Below, piece by piece: positions 25,845 through 34,437 of a DNA stretch of 64,000 nucleotides (within the stretch, counting starts at the first letter, position 1; each line of letters starts with the position of its first letter). The DNA is from Pseudonocardia oceani (lineage in GTDB: Bacteria > Actinomycetota > Actinomycetes > Mycobacteriales > Pseudonocardiaceae), in contig NZ_JADQDF010000001.1 of assembly GCF_019263585.2 (NCBI RefSeq), forward strand, positions 6,392,501 to 6,456,500. Reading direction: 5' to 3'. A program made the translations under genes and the position numbers. Below the pieces are notes generated by a model. The model did not search any database. It saw only the letters and a program-made list of their open reading frames with translations, and had not been told where the DNA came from.

Positions 25845-27269
25845 GTGAGCACCTCACCGACCCGCCCCTCCACCGCCTCGGGCGCCGCCGACGACTACCT
25901 CGCCAAGCGGCAGCTCAAGAAGGGCGCCGCCGGGTGGGTGCTGCTCGCCGGGCTCGGCGTCAGCTACGTCATCTCCGGCGACTACTCCGGCTGGAACTTC
26001 GGGCTCGGGCAGGGCGGGTTCGGCGGCCTGCTCATCGCCGGCGTGCTCATCGCCGCGATGTACACCGCGATGGTGCTGGGGATGGCCGAGCTGTCCTCCG
26101 CGCTCCCGACGGCGGGCGGCGGCTACACCTTCGCCCGCCGCGCTCTCGGGCCGTGGGGCGGGTTCGCCACCGGCACCGCCATCCTCATCGAGTACGCCAT
26201 CGCGCCGGCCGCCATCGCCACGTTCATCGGCGCCTACGTCGAGTCGCTGGGCCTGTTCGGCATCACCGACGGCTGGTGGGTGTACCTCGCCGCCTACCTG
26301 GTCTTCGTCGGCGTGCACCTGATGGGCGCGGGCGAGGCACTGAAGGTCATGTTCGTGATCACCGCGATCGCCGTGGTCGGCCTGGTCGTCTTCGCCGTCG
26401 CCGCGGTGCCGCTGTTCGACGCCGCCAACCTCACCGACATCCCGCCGACCGAGGCCGCCGGGGCGTCGCCGTTCCTGCCCTACGGCTACCTCGGCATCTG
26501 GGCCGCCGTGCCGTTCGCGATCTGGTTCTTCCTCGCCATCGAGGGCGTGCCCCTGGGCGCGGAGGAGGCGCGCGACCCGGCCAAGGACGTTCCCCGCGGC
26601 ATCATCGCCGCGATGGCGGTGCTGCTCGTCACCGGCGCGGCCGTGCTCGTCCTGGCCACCGGCGCGATCGGGGCGTCGGCGCTGTCGGAGTCGGGCAACC
26701 CGCTGGTCGAGGCGCTGGGCACCGGAACGATGGCCACGGTCGTCAACTACATCGGCCTGGCCGGGCTCGTCGCCAGCTTCTTCTCGATCATCTACGCCTA
26801 CTCGCGGCAGACGTTCGCGCTCTCGCGCGCGGGCTACCTCCCCCGCGTGCTGTCGCTGACCAACGGCCGCAAGGCCCCGACGCTGGCGCTCGTCGTGCCC
26901 GGCGTCATCGGGTTCCTGCTCTCGCTCACCGGCCAGGGCGCGGTGCTGCTCAACATGGCGGTGTTCGGGGCGGCGCTGAGCTACGTGCTGATGATGGTCA
27001 GCCACATCGTGCTGCGCCGCCGCGAGCCCGACATGCCGCGCCCCTACCGGACGCCGGGCGGCGTCGCGACCACCGGGTTCGCGCTCGTCGTCGCCGTCAT
27101 CTCGGTGATCGCGACGTTCCTCGTCGACAGCGTCGCCGCGCTCTGCGCGCTCGGGGCGTTCGCGCTGTTCATGGCCTACTTCGCCCTCTACAGCCGCCAC
27201 CACCTGGTCGCGCGCGCCCCCGACGAGGAGTTCGCCGCGCTGGCCGCGGCGGAGGAAGAGCTGCGATGA
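25845..27269 (+). CDS. eat: ethanolamine/amino-acid permease (APC family)
   Basis: The 474-residue membrane protein has about twelve hydrophobic segments, a cytoplasmic N-terminus of about 30 residues, and APC-family motifs: YVISGDYSGWNFGLGQGGFGG at TM1, ELSSALPTAGGGYTFARRALG at TM2-3, and FFLAIEGVPLGAEEARDP. The combination, and its position 13 bases before eutB, indicates ethanolamine import by the Eat subfamily. GTG start with GGAGG four bases upstream. First gene of eat-eutB-eutC. Confidence 0.88.
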   Translation: MSTSPTRPSTASGAADDYLAKRQLKKGAAGWVLLAGLGVSYVISGDYSGWNFGLGQGGFGGLLIAGVLIAAMYTAMVLGMAELSSALPTAGGGYTFARRALGPWGGFATGTAILIEYAIAPAAIATFIGAYVESLGLFGITDGWWVYLAAYLVFVGVHLMGAGEALKVMFVITAIAVVGLVVFAVAAVPLFDAANLTDIPPTEAAGASPFLPYGYLGIWAAVPFAIWFFLAIEGVPLGAEEARDPAKDVPRGIIAAMAVLLVTGAAVLVLATGAIGASALSESGNPLVEALGTGTMATVVNYIGLAGLVASFFSIIYAYSRQTFALSRAGYLPRVLSLTNGRKAPTLALVVPGVIGFLLSLTGQGAVLLNMAVFGAALSYVLMMVSHIVLRRREPDMPRPYRTPGGVATTGFALVVAVISVIATFLVDSVAALCALGAFALFMAYFALYSRHHLVARAPDEEFAALAAAEEELR

Positions 27270-27282
27270 CGGGGGACCTGCG

Positions 27283-28656
27283 GTGATCCGGCGCATCACC
27301 ACCGGCGGCCACGGCCACGAGTTCGCCGACCTGGCGACCCTGCTGGCCGCAGCCACCCCGGCGCGCTCGGGCGACGTCCTCGCGGGCGTCGCCGCGCGGT
27401 CCGAGCAGGAGCGCGTGGCCGCGCAGCGCCTGCTCGCCGACCTGCCGCTGGCGACGTTCCTCGAGGAGCTCGTCGTCCCCTACGAGGACGACGAGGTGAC
27501 GCGGCTGATCGTCGACTCCCACGACGCGCGGGCGTTCGCGCCCGTCGCGTCGATGACGGTCGGGGAGTTCCGCGACCACCTGCTCGACCCCGCCACCGAC
27601 CCGACGACGCTCGCCGCGGGCCTCACGCCGGAGATGGTCGCGGCCACCTCGAAGCTGATGCGCCTGCAGGACCTCATCGCGGTGGCACGGCGCACGCCGG
27701 TCGTCACCGCGTTCCGCACGACGCTGGGCCGCCCGGGCACGCTGGCCACCCGCCTGCAGCCCAACCACCCCACCGACGACCCGGTCGGCGTCACCGCGAG
27801 CATCGTCGACGGCCTGCTCCTGGGCTGCGGCGACGCCGTCATCGGCATCAACCCGGCCACCGACAGCCCCAACCGCACCGTCGACCTGCTCCGCCTCATC
27901 GACGACGTCCGGCAGCGCTACGACATCCCGACGCAGAGCTGCGTGCTCGCCCACGTCACGACGTCGATCGAGGTGATGGAGCGCGGGGCGCCGGTCGACC
28001 TGGTGTTCCAGTCCGTCGCGGGCACGCAGGCGGCCAACACCGGGTTCGGGGTGACGCTGGACCTGCTGCGCGAGGCCCACGAGGCGGCGCTGTCGCTGGG
28101 CCGCGGCACCGTCGGCACCCAGTGCACGTACTTCGAGACCGGCCAGGGCAGCGCGCTCTCCTCCGACGCGCACCACGGCGTCGACCAGCAGACCCTCGAG
28201 GTCCGCGCCTACGCCGTGGCCCGGGCCTTCGACCCGCTGATCGTCAACACCGTCGTCGGGTTCATCGGGCCGGAGTACCTCTACGACGGCAAGCAGATCG
28301 CGCGCGCCGGGCTGGAGGACCACTTCTGCGGCAAGCTGCTGGGCGTCCCGATGGGCGTCGACGTCTGCTACACCAACCACGCCGAGGCCGACGCCGACGA
28401 CACCGACGCCCTGCTCACGCTGCTCGGCGTGGCCGGCTGCACGTTCGTGATCTGCGTGCCGGGGGGCGACGACGTCATGCTGCACTACCAGTCGCTGTCC
28501 TACCACGACGCGCTCTACGCCCGGCAGGTCCTGGGCCTGTCCCCCGCGCCGGAGTTCGCGGCGTGGCTGGAGCGGATGGAGCTGCTCACGCCCGACGGCC
28601 GGGTGCGCGAGCTCGACTCGCCCGCGGTCCGCGCGCTGACGGCGGGGCTGGCGTGA
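27283..28656 (+). CDS. eutB: ethanolamine ammonia-lyase large subunit
   Basis: Catalytic subunit of the adenosylcobalamin-dependent enzyme that splits ethanolamine into acetaldehyde and ammonia. The 457 residues show the family sequence GDVLAGVAARS, SKLMRLQDLIAVA, LQPNHPTDDP, GINPATDSP, TQCTYFETGQGSALSS, FIGPEYLYDGKQI and NHAEADADD, at full length. GTG start with GGGGGA six bases upstream. Its stop overlaps eutC. A vitamin B12 supply is therefore expected in the organism. Confidence 0.97.
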   Translation: MIRRITTGGHGHEFADLATLLAAATPARSGDVLAGVAARSEQERVAAQRLLADLPLATFLEELVVPYEDDEVTRLIVDSHDARAFAPVASMTVGEFRDHLLDPATDPTTLAAGLTPEMVAATSKLMRLQDLIAVARRTPVVTAFRTTLGRPGTLATRLQPNHPTDDPVGVTASIVDGLLLGCGDAVIGINPATDSPNRTVDLLRLIDDVRQRYDIPTQSCVLAHVTTSIEVMERGAPVDLVFQSVAGTQAANTGFGVTLDLLREAHEAALSLGRGTVGTQCTYFETGQGSALSSDAHHGVDQQTLEVRAYAVARAFDPLIVNTVVGFIGPEYLYDGKQIARAGLEDHFCGKLLGVPMGVDVCYTNHAEADADDTDALLTLLGVAGCTFVICVPGGDDVMLHYQSLSYHDALYARQVLGLSPAPEFAAWLERMELLTPDGRVRELDSPAVRALTAGLA

Positions 28657-29378
28657 GCGCCCCGGACCCCCTCGTCCGCCTGCGCGACGCCACCCGCGCG
28701 CGCGTCGCGTTGGGCCGGGCCGGGGACGCGCTGCCCACCGCGCGGCTGCTGGAGCTGCGGGCCGCGCACGCCGCGGCCCGCGACGCGGTGCACGACCCGC
28801 TCGACGTCGACGCACTGGTGGCGCAGGTGCGGGCCGAGCTGGGCGGCGACCCGCTCGTCGTCTCCAGCGCGGCGGGCTCCCGCGCGGAGTACCTGCAGCG
28901 CCCCGACCTGGGACGGCGCCTGGCCGAAGGCACGGAGCTGCCCGCGGGCGAGCACGACGTGGCGCTGGTGCTCGCCGACGGGCTCTCGCCACAGGCGGTG
29001 CAGGCGCACGGCGTGCCGATGCTGCAGGCGCTGACCGGCCGGCTCGACGGGTGGCGGATCGCGCCCGTCGTCGTCGCCACGCAGGCGCGGGTGGCGCTCG
29101 GCGACGAGATCGCGGCCGGGCTCGGCGCGCGCAGCGTCGTGGTGCTGGTCGGCGAACGGCCGGGCATGAGCTCGACCGACAGCCTGGGCGTCTACTTCAC
29201 CTTCGACGCCCGGCGCGGGCGGCGCGACTCCGAGCGCAACTGCCTGTCCAACATCCGCCCCCCGCACGGCACCGGCTACGAGGCCGCGGCCACCACCTGC
29301 GCGATGCTGATGGCCGAGGCGAAGCGGCTCGGGCTGTCGGGGGTCGCGCTGAAGGCCGACCCGGCGCTCACGGGGTGA
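28653..29378 (+). CDS. eutC: ethanolamine ammonia-lyase small subunit
   Basis: Partner of EutB that helps bind adenosylcobalamin. The 241-residue protein has TRARVALGRAGDALPT, VVSSAAGSRAEYLQRPDLGR, LADGLSPQAVQAHG, LVGERPGMSSTDSLGVYFTF and ERNCLSNIRPPHG. GTG overlaps the eutB stop as GTGA. No microcompartment shell, EutA reactivase, aldehyde or alcohol dehydrogenase gene follows; acetaldehyde must be handled by enzymes coded elsewhere. Confidence 0.97.
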   Translation: MSAPDPLVRLRDATRARVALGRAGDALPTARLLELRAAHAAARDAVHDPLDVDALVAQVRAELGGDPLVVSSAAGSRAEYLQRPDLGRRLAEGTELPAGEHDVALVLADGLSPQAVQAHGVPMLQALTGRLDGWRIAPVVVATQARVALGDEIAAGLGARSVVVLVGERPGMSSTDSLGVYFTFDARRGRRDSERNCLSNIRPPHGTGYEAAATTCAMLMAEAKRLGLSGVALKADPALTG

Positions 29379-29408
29379 GCGCCGGCGCCGACCTCCGGGA
29401 CCGGGACG

Positions 29409-30611
29409 TCAGGACCCGCAGGCGCTCTTGAGGGCGTCGGCGCGGTCGGTCGACTCCCACGGGAGGTCGATGTCGCGGCGGCCGAAGTGGCCGTACGCGG
29501 CGGTGGGGGCGTAGATCGGGCGCAGCAGGTCGAGGTCGCGGATGATCGCGGCCGGGCGCAGGTCGAACACCTCCTGGATCGCCGAGGCGATCCGGGCCGG
29601 GTCGACGTGCTCGGTGCCGAACGTCTCGACGAACAGGCCCACGGGCGCGGCCTTGCCGATGGCGTAGGCGACCTGCACCTCGATGCGCTCGGCCAGGCCC
29701 GCGGCGACGGCGTTCTTGGCGACCCAGCGCATCGCGTAGGCGGCCGAGCGGTCGACCTTCGACGGGTCCTTGCCCGAAAACGCGCCGCCGCCGTGGCGGG
29801 CGAAGCCGCCGTAGGTGTCGACGATGATCTTGCGGCCGGTGAGGCCGGCGTCGCCCATCGGGCCGCCGACGACGAAGCGGCCGGTCGGGTTGACCAGCAG
29901 GCGGACGTCGGACACGTCCAGGCCGAGGTCGGCGATCTCCGGGCCGACCACGTGCTCCCGGATGTCGGGGGCGAGCAGGGCGTCGAGGTCGATGTCGGCG
30001 GCGTGCTGCGTGGAGACGACGACCGTGTCGAGGCGGACGGCCTTGTCGCCGTCGTACTCGATGGTGACCTGGGTCTTGCCGTCCGGGCGCAGGTAGGGCA
30101 GCACGCCGGACTTGCGGACCTCGGTGAGGCGGCGCGCGAGCCGGTGCGCGAGCGCGATCGGCAGCGGCATGAGCTCGGAGGTGTCGGTGTTGGCGTAGCC
30201 GAACATCAGGCCCTGGTCGCCCGCGCCCTGCTTGGCGATCTCGTCCTCGGAGAGCTCGACGCGGCTCTCGTAGGCGGAGTCGACGCCCTGGGCGATGTCG
30301 GCGCTCTGCGCGCCGATCGCGACGTTGACGCCGCAGGAAGCCCCGTCGAAGCCCTTGGACGACGAGTCGTACCCGATCTCGAGGATCTTGTCGCGGACCA
30401 GGGTGGGGATGTCGGCGTAGGTGTTGGTCGTGACCTCACCCGCGACGTGCACCTGGCCCGTGGTCACCATCGTCTCGACGGCCACGCGGCTGCGCGGGTC
30501 GTCGGCGAGCAGCGCGTCGAGGATCGTGTCGCTGATCGCGTCGCACATCTTGTCCGGGTGCCCCTCGGTCACCGACTCGCTCGTGAACAACCGCCGACCC
30601 ACTGCCACCAC
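29409..30611 (-). CDS. metK: S-adenosylmethionine synthetase
   Basis: Makes SAM from methionine and ATP. The 400-residue protein has FTSESVTEGHPDKMCDAISD, GAGDQGLMFGYA, the phosphate-binding GGGAFSGKDPSKVDRSAAY and VGGPMGDAGLTGRKIIVDTYGG. GTG start with GGAG six bases upstream. In relatives it follows coaBC directly; here the secreted SH3-like gene stands between them on the other strand, so metK must have its own promoter in the 227-base spacer. No SAM-riboswitch-like leader is evident. Confidence 0.97.
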   Translation of the reverse strand: MVAVGRRLFTSESVTEGHPDKMCDAISDTILDALLADDPRSRVAVETMVTTGQVHVAGEVTTNTYADIPTLVRDKILEIGYDSSSKGFDGASCGVNVAIGAQSADIAQGVDSAYESRVELSEDEIAKQGAGDQGLMFGYANTDTSELMPLPIALAHRLARRLTEVRKSGVLPYLRPDGKTQVTIEYDGDKAVRLDTVVVSTQHAADIDLDALLAPDIREHVVGPEIADLGLDVSDVRLLVNPTGRFVVGGPMGDAGLTGRKIIVDTYGGFARHGGGAFSGKDPSKVDRSAAYAMRWVAKNAVAAGLAERIEVQVAYAIGKAAPVGLFVETFGTEHVDPARIASAIQEVFDLRPAAIIRDLDLLRPIYAPTAAYGHFGRRDIDLPWESTDRADALKSACGS

Positions 30612-30700
30612 GCCCTGCTCCGTCCGTTGGTCCAGATCCCACCGACGTCCGACGGGCCTGATCAGAGCCCGAGAGTAGTCCAGTCCGATCCGGCGGCGAC

Positions 30701-30734
30701 GTGACGTGGCCCGTCACGGTGCGTGACGTCACGC
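30701..30734. promoter_or_regulatory. palindromic operator-like sites between metK and the SH3-like gene
   Basis: GTGACG-TGGCC-CGTCAC (30701-30717) is followed closely by the perfect 14-base palindrome GCGTGACGTCACGC (30721-30734). Repeated GTGACG/CGTCAC half-sites in a divergent spacer suggest a regulator-binding region; the regulator is unknown. Confidence 0.45.
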
Positions 30735-30838
30735 GCGACACGCTCACCGCATCCGGTGGTGTCACGCCCGGTAGCGAATCGGTAACGGAGACGCTCGTTG
30801 GACCTCGTTGAGAACCCCGACGGAGAAGAGGAACGACG

Positions 30839-31387
30839 ATGATGGCACGACCGGGCCGTACGGCAGCAGTGGTCGGCGCGGTGGTCGCGGTCAGCGCGAC
30901 CACCCTCATGGGAGTACTGGTCGGCACCGCCTCCGCGGTGGCACCGGGCCGCTGCGTCGAGAACGTGAACGTGCGGGCGGAGCCGAGCATCGACTCGCGC
31001 ATCGTCGCGGTGTGCGAGGCCGGCACCGCGGTCGAGACCGGCCGCATCCGCGACGGGTTCGTGCAGCTCACGGACCAGGGCGGCTGGGCGTCGGAGCAGT
31101 ACGTGTCCGTCGGCGGGGCCGCCCCGGCGACCGGCAGCGCGCCGAGCACCCGTCCCGCGCCGACGTCGTCGGACGACACGACGAGCACCCCCCGGACCAC
31201 CTCCCCCTCGAGCCCGTCGACGACCGACGACGCGCCCTCGGGCCGCTCGGGCTCGGGTACGGGCACGAGCACCGCGGACGACGACGCCGACAGCACGACC
31301 GACAGCACGACCGGCAGCGAGCCCACCGAGGCTCCCGAGGAGGACGACGACGACAGCAGCAGCGGCGTCGGCGGCCTGCTCGGCTGA
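30839..31387 (+). CDS. secreted SH3-like domain protein with acidic Ser/Thr-rich tail
   Basis: The 182-residue protein has a Sec signal peptide (about 1-33: basic start, hydrophobic core, cleavage near ASAVAPG), a small bacterial SH3-like domain (about 37-90: CVENVNVRAEPSIDSRIV..GWASEQYVSV) with two cysteines that could pair, and a low-complexity Ser/Thr/Pro/Asp tail ending in SSSGVGGLLG. SH3-like domains often bind cell wall, so a wall-associated role is likely but unproven. A ribosome site (AGAGGA) precedes paired ATGs at 30839 and 30842. Confidence 0.78.
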   Translation: MMARPGRTAAVVGAVVAVSATTLMGVLVGTASAVAPGRCVENVNVRAEPSIDSRIVAVCEAGTAVETGRIRDGFVQLTDQGGWASEQYVSVGGAAPATGSAPSTRPAPTSSDDTTSTPRTTSPSSPSTTDDAPSGRSGSGTGTSTADDDADSTTDSTTGSEPTEAPEEDDDDSSSGVGGLLG

Positions 31388-31425
31388 GTCCCGGCCCCCG
31401 GTCCGCCCGCGGGGCGGCGTCGCTC

Positions 31426-31445
31426 CGGGTGACCCCGATCACCCG
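31426..31445. terminator. possible terminator between convergent SH3-like gene and coaBC
   Basis: CGGGTGA and TCACCCG arms around CCCCGA, within a 110-base convergent gap that also holds CCGCCC-GCG-GGGCGG and the palindrome GCCCCGCGGGGC. A bidirectional stop is plausible. Confidence 0.4.
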
Positions 31446-31497
31446 TCGAGTGCCCGCCCCGCGGGGCACGGCCCAGGCGACGGCTGGGAACGACGGA

Positions 31498-32715
31498 TCA
31501 GGACAGGCGGGGCGCCACCGCGTCCCAGACCCGCGAGGCGAGCAGCGCCTTCGAGCCGGGGGCCAGCACGGACTCCGACCCGTCGGCGCCGAGCAGCCAG
31601 CCCGCGTTGTCGGGAGTCTCGAACGCCTTGCCCTCCCCCACCGCGTTGACGACGAGCAGGTCGCACCCCTTGCGCGCGAGCTTCGCGCGGGCGTGGTGCA
31701 GGACGTCGCCCGACGCGTCACCGGTCTCGGCGGCGAAGCCGACGACCAGCTGGCCCGACTCCCGCTCGCGCACGAGCTCCGCGAGGATGTCGGGGTTGGT
31801 GGTGAGCGCGAGCGGATCCGGGCCCGCCGACCCCTTCTTGATCTTGTGCTCGGCCAGCGCGACGGGCCGGAAGTCGGCCACCGCGGCGGCCATCACCACC
31901 GCGTCGGCGCCCTTCACCGCGGCGAGCACGGCCTCGCGCAGCTCCAGTGCGGAGCCTGCGCGGACGACGTCGACCGACGCCGGGGCGGCGAGGTCGGCGG
32001 TGTGCGCGGCGACGAGCGTGACGTGCGCTCCCCGCTGGGCGGCGACCCGCGCGAGCGCGTAGCCCTGGCGGCCCGACGAGCGGTTGCCCAGGAAGCGCAC
32101 TGGGTCGAGCGCCTCGCGCGTGCCACCGGCGCTGACGACGACGCGGCGCCCGGCGAGGTCGCGGGGCAGGGCGTCGGCGCGCTCCAGCAGCAGCCGGGCC
32201 AGCTCGGCGATCTCGGCCGGGTCGGGCAGCCGGCCGGGGCCCGTGTCCCGGCCGGTGAGCCGGCCCGACGCCGGCTCCACCACCACGACGCCGCGCTCGC
32301 GCAGCAGCGCCACGTTGGCGCGCGTGGCGGGGTGTTCCCACATCTCGGTGTGCATGGCCGGGGCGAACAGCACCGGGCAGCGGGCCGTGAGCAGGGCGGC
32401 GGTGAGCAGGTCGTCGGCGCGGCCGTGGGCGGCGCGGGCCATCAGGTCGGCCGTGGCGGGGGCGACGACGACGAGGTCGGCCTGCTGCCCCAGCTTCACG
32501 TGCGGGACCGACGGGACGTCGGCGAACACGCCGGTGTGCACAGGGTGCCCCGACAGCGCCTCGAACGTGGCGGCGCCGACGAACTCCAGGGCGGAGGCCG
32601 TCGGCAGCACGCGCACGCTGTGGCCGGTCTCGGTGAGCCGGCGCAGCAGTTCGGCGCTCTTGTAGGCGGCGATGCCGCCCGCCACCCCCAGCAGCACCGA
32701 GGGCGGCGTCGTCAT
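31498..32715 (-). CDS. coaBC: bifunctional phosphopantothenoylcysteine decarboxylase/phosphopantothenate-cysteine ligase
   Basis: Carries out two steps of coenzyme A synthesis. The 405-residue protein has the N-terminal FMN-dependent decarboxylase (VLLGVAGGIAAYKSAELLR, VPHVKLGQQADLVVVAPATA, APAMHTEMW) and the C-terminal ligase (VVVSAGGTREALDPVRFLGN, MAAAVADFRP, KIKK, VGFAAET). The ATG overlaps the rpoZ stop as TAATG. Linked to gmk and rpoZ as in mycobacteria (dfp). Confidence 0.96.
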   Translation of the reverse strand: MTTPPSVLLGVAGGIAAYKSAELLRRLTETGHSVRVLPTASALEFVGAATFEALSGHPVHTGVFADVPSVPHVKLGQQADLVVVAPATADLMARAAHGRADDLLTAALLTARCPVLFAPAMHTEMWEHPATRANVALLRERGVVVVEPASGRLTGRDTGPGRLPDPAEIAELARLLLERADALPRDLAGRRVVVSAGGTREALDPVRFLGNRSSGRQGYALARVAAQRGAHVTLVAAHTADLAAPASVDVVRAGSALELREAVLAAVKGADAVVMAAAVADFRPVALAEHKIKKGSAGPDPLALTTNPDILAELVRERESGQLVVGFAAETGDASGDVLHHARAKLARKGCDLLVVNAVGEGKAFETPDNAGWLLGADGSESVLAPGSKALLASRVWDAVAPRLS

Positions 32716-32996
32716 TACTGCTCGCCCTCGGTGTGCTCCAGCATGTGCGCCTGGATCTCGCGCATCGCGATCGACAGCGGCTTCTCGCGCGGGCCCGGCT
32801 CGACGAGGGGGCCGACGTACTCGAGCAGGCCCTCGCCCAGCTGGGAGTAGTAGTCGTTGATCTGCCGGGCGCGCTTCGCGGCGTAGATGACCAGAGCGTA
32901 CTTCGAGCTCACCTGGCCCAGCAGGTCGTCGATGGGCGGGTTGGTGATGCCCTCGGGGAGGGCCCCGGCGACGGGGGCGGTCAGCGGCATGCTCAC
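32715..32996 (-). CDS. rpoZ: RNA polymerase omega subunit
   Basis: Small subunit that assists assembly of beta-prime. The 93-residue product carries GITNPPIDDLLGQVSSKYAL, IYAAKRARQINDYYSQLGEG and EKPLSIAMREI, nearly the mycobacterial sequence. I start at the GTG at 32996, which overlaps the gmk stop as GTGA and has AGGAG eight bases upstream; the internal ATG at 32990 is an alternative. Confidence 0.96.
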   Translation of the reverse strand: MSMPLTAPVAGALPEGITNPPIDDLLGQVSSKYALVIYAAKRARQINDYYSQLGEGLLEYVGPLVEPGPREKPLSIAMREIQAHMLEHTEGEQ

Positions 32997-33604
32997 GAAG
33001 AGGACTCCTGCTTGTGTAGTGGGTGCGCACCGTGGGGGGTGGCGACCAGCAACTCTACCAACCGGGCGGCGACGGCCCGCGGCTCGTCGCTGATCACGGT
33101 CACGTCGAACTCGTCGCGGGCGGCCATCTCCTCGCGGGCGGTCTCCAGGCGGCGGGCGAACGTGGCGGCCGTCTCGGTGCCGCGGCCCTGCAGCCGGCGC
33201 TCGAGCTCCTGCATCGAGGGCGGCGCGAGGAACACGCTGACGCACTCGGGGATCTCGCGCTTCATGGCGCGGGCGCCGGCGAGGTCGACCTCGACGAGCA
33301 CCGGGCGCCCGGCGGCCAGCGCCTCCTCGACGGGGCGGCGCGGGGTGCCCGAGCGCTGCAGGCCGCCGTGGATCTCGGCCCACTCGAGCAGGTCGCCGCG
33401 GGTGATCATCTCGTCGAACCCGGCGGGGCCGACGAAGCGGTAGTCGCGCCCGTCGACCTCGCCGGGGCGCGGGTCGCGCGTGGTGGCCGACACGGAGAAG
33501 AACAGGTCGGGCAGCAGCTCGCGCAGGGCGTCCACCACCCGGGACTTGCCCACGCCGGAGGGGCCGGCCAGGACGATCAGCCGACCCCTCCCGCGCGCGG
33601 TCAC
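32993..33604 (-). CDS. gmk: guanylate kinase
   Basis: Phosphorylates GMP to GDP. The 203-residue protein has a P-loop LAGPSGVGKSRV, the GMP-binding SATTRDPRPGEVDGRDY, and FLAPPSMQELERRLQGRGTE with the lid RRLETA. GTG start five bases after the mihF stop; the mihF-gmk order is conserved in actinobacteria. Confidence 0.96.
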   Translation of the reverse strand: MTARGRGRLIVLAGPSGVGKSRVVDALRELLPDLFFSVSATTRDPRPGEVDGRDYRFVGPAGFDEMITRGDLLEWAEIHGGLQRSGTPRRPVEEALAAGRPVLVEVDLAGARAMKREIPECVSVFLAPPSMQELERRLQGRGTETAATFARRLETAREEMAARDEFDVTVISDEPRAVAARLVELLVATPHGAHPLHKQESSS

Positions 33605-33609
33605 CTCGC

Positions 33610-33921
33610 TCAGGCGAATTCGCTGAGCAGCGCCTTGCGCTGACGGTCGCCCAGGCCGCGCAGACGGCGGCTCGGGGCGATCTCCAGGCGCTCCATGATC
33701 TGCCCGGCGCGCACCTTGCCGACGCCCGGCATGGCCTCCAGCAGAGCCGAGACCTTCATCTTGCCGAGCACCTCGTCGGCGTCCGACTCCTTCAGCACCT
33801 CGTCCAGGGACGTCCCACCACGCTTGAGACGCTCCTTCCACTCCGCACGGGCCCGGCGCGCCGCAGCCGCCTTCTGCAGCGCGGCGGCACGCTGTTCCTC
33901 GGTGAGTTGGGGAAGGGCCAC
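33610..33921 (-). CDS. mihF: actinobacterial integration host factor mIHF
   Basis: Nucleoid-associated DNA-bending protein, needed for L5 phage integration in mycobacteria and for normal development in Streptomyces. The 103-residue product has the basic N-terminal helix (QRAAALQKAAAARRARAEWK) and the helix-hairpin-helix-like MPGVGKVRAGQIMERLEIAP. The GTG at 33921 follows GGAGG by five bases. First gene of mihF-gmk-rpoZ-coaBC; a 14-base palindrome stands in its upstream region. Confidence 0.95.
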   Translation of the reverse strand: MALPQLTEEQRAAALQKAAAARRARAEWKERLKRGGTSLDEVLKESDADEVLGKMKVSALLEAMPGVGKVRAGQIMERLEIAPSRRLRGLGDRQRKALLSEFA

Positions 33922-34437
33922 GGTCTCCTCCGTCGTTCGTCGAATCACCGCCCCGCGGGCCTGCCCCCGGGGTCTGTTCCGAACGTACTCACGACACGTC
34001 CGGGAAGGGAAACGGGGGGTGCCACCTGTGGGTTCTCTCTCCCGCCACCCGTACGGGTGATACCACGGTGACGATCGGCCACACCTCCTCGACGCGCCCG
34101 TTCGGCGCATGTCGTCGACCGGTCCCTGGATCATGGTCATGACCGGACGTGTCCGACCGGCGACGCTCGGTGCCCGAACGCCCGCACCGTCGCCCACCGC
34201 GACCGGACGGTGCGCGCGCACCGGCAACCGGGCGCGGCACTGCTCCGAGAGAGCGGTTCCGTCCTCGCCGCAGCGGCACGGCGCCGGGTCCCGGGCACCC
34301 CGCCCGGCCGCCCCGGGGCGCCGTGGGGGGTCACGGACCGCCGCCGGCCGCGACGAGGAGCCGGGCGGGTGCGGCGAGCGGGCCCCGGACTGTGCGGTCG
34401 CCGAGCGGGGCGGCGCCCGATCGACGATCCTCGGCTG
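33922..34437. other. gene-free divergent region upstream of mihF and the FAD oxidoreductase
   Basis: About 516 bases without a convincing gene, although the oxidoreductase frame stays open back to 34210. It contains CACCCGTACGGGTG, the palindrome GGTCATGACC (34135-34144) and CGGAC-GT-GTCCG (34144-34155). Promoters for both directions should lie here; I could not place them. Confidence 0.4.
34046..34059. promoter_or_regulatory. 14-base palindrome CACCCGTACGGGTG
   Basis: A perfect palindrome 125 bases upstream of the mihF start, operator-like in size. No regulator can be named. Confidence 0.4.

Noticed and set aside
30612..30838. SAM riboswitch for metK or cyclic di-AMP riboswitch for the SH3-like gene
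   Set aside because: Neither consensus core could be recognised in the spacer; only palindromes and short motifs were found.
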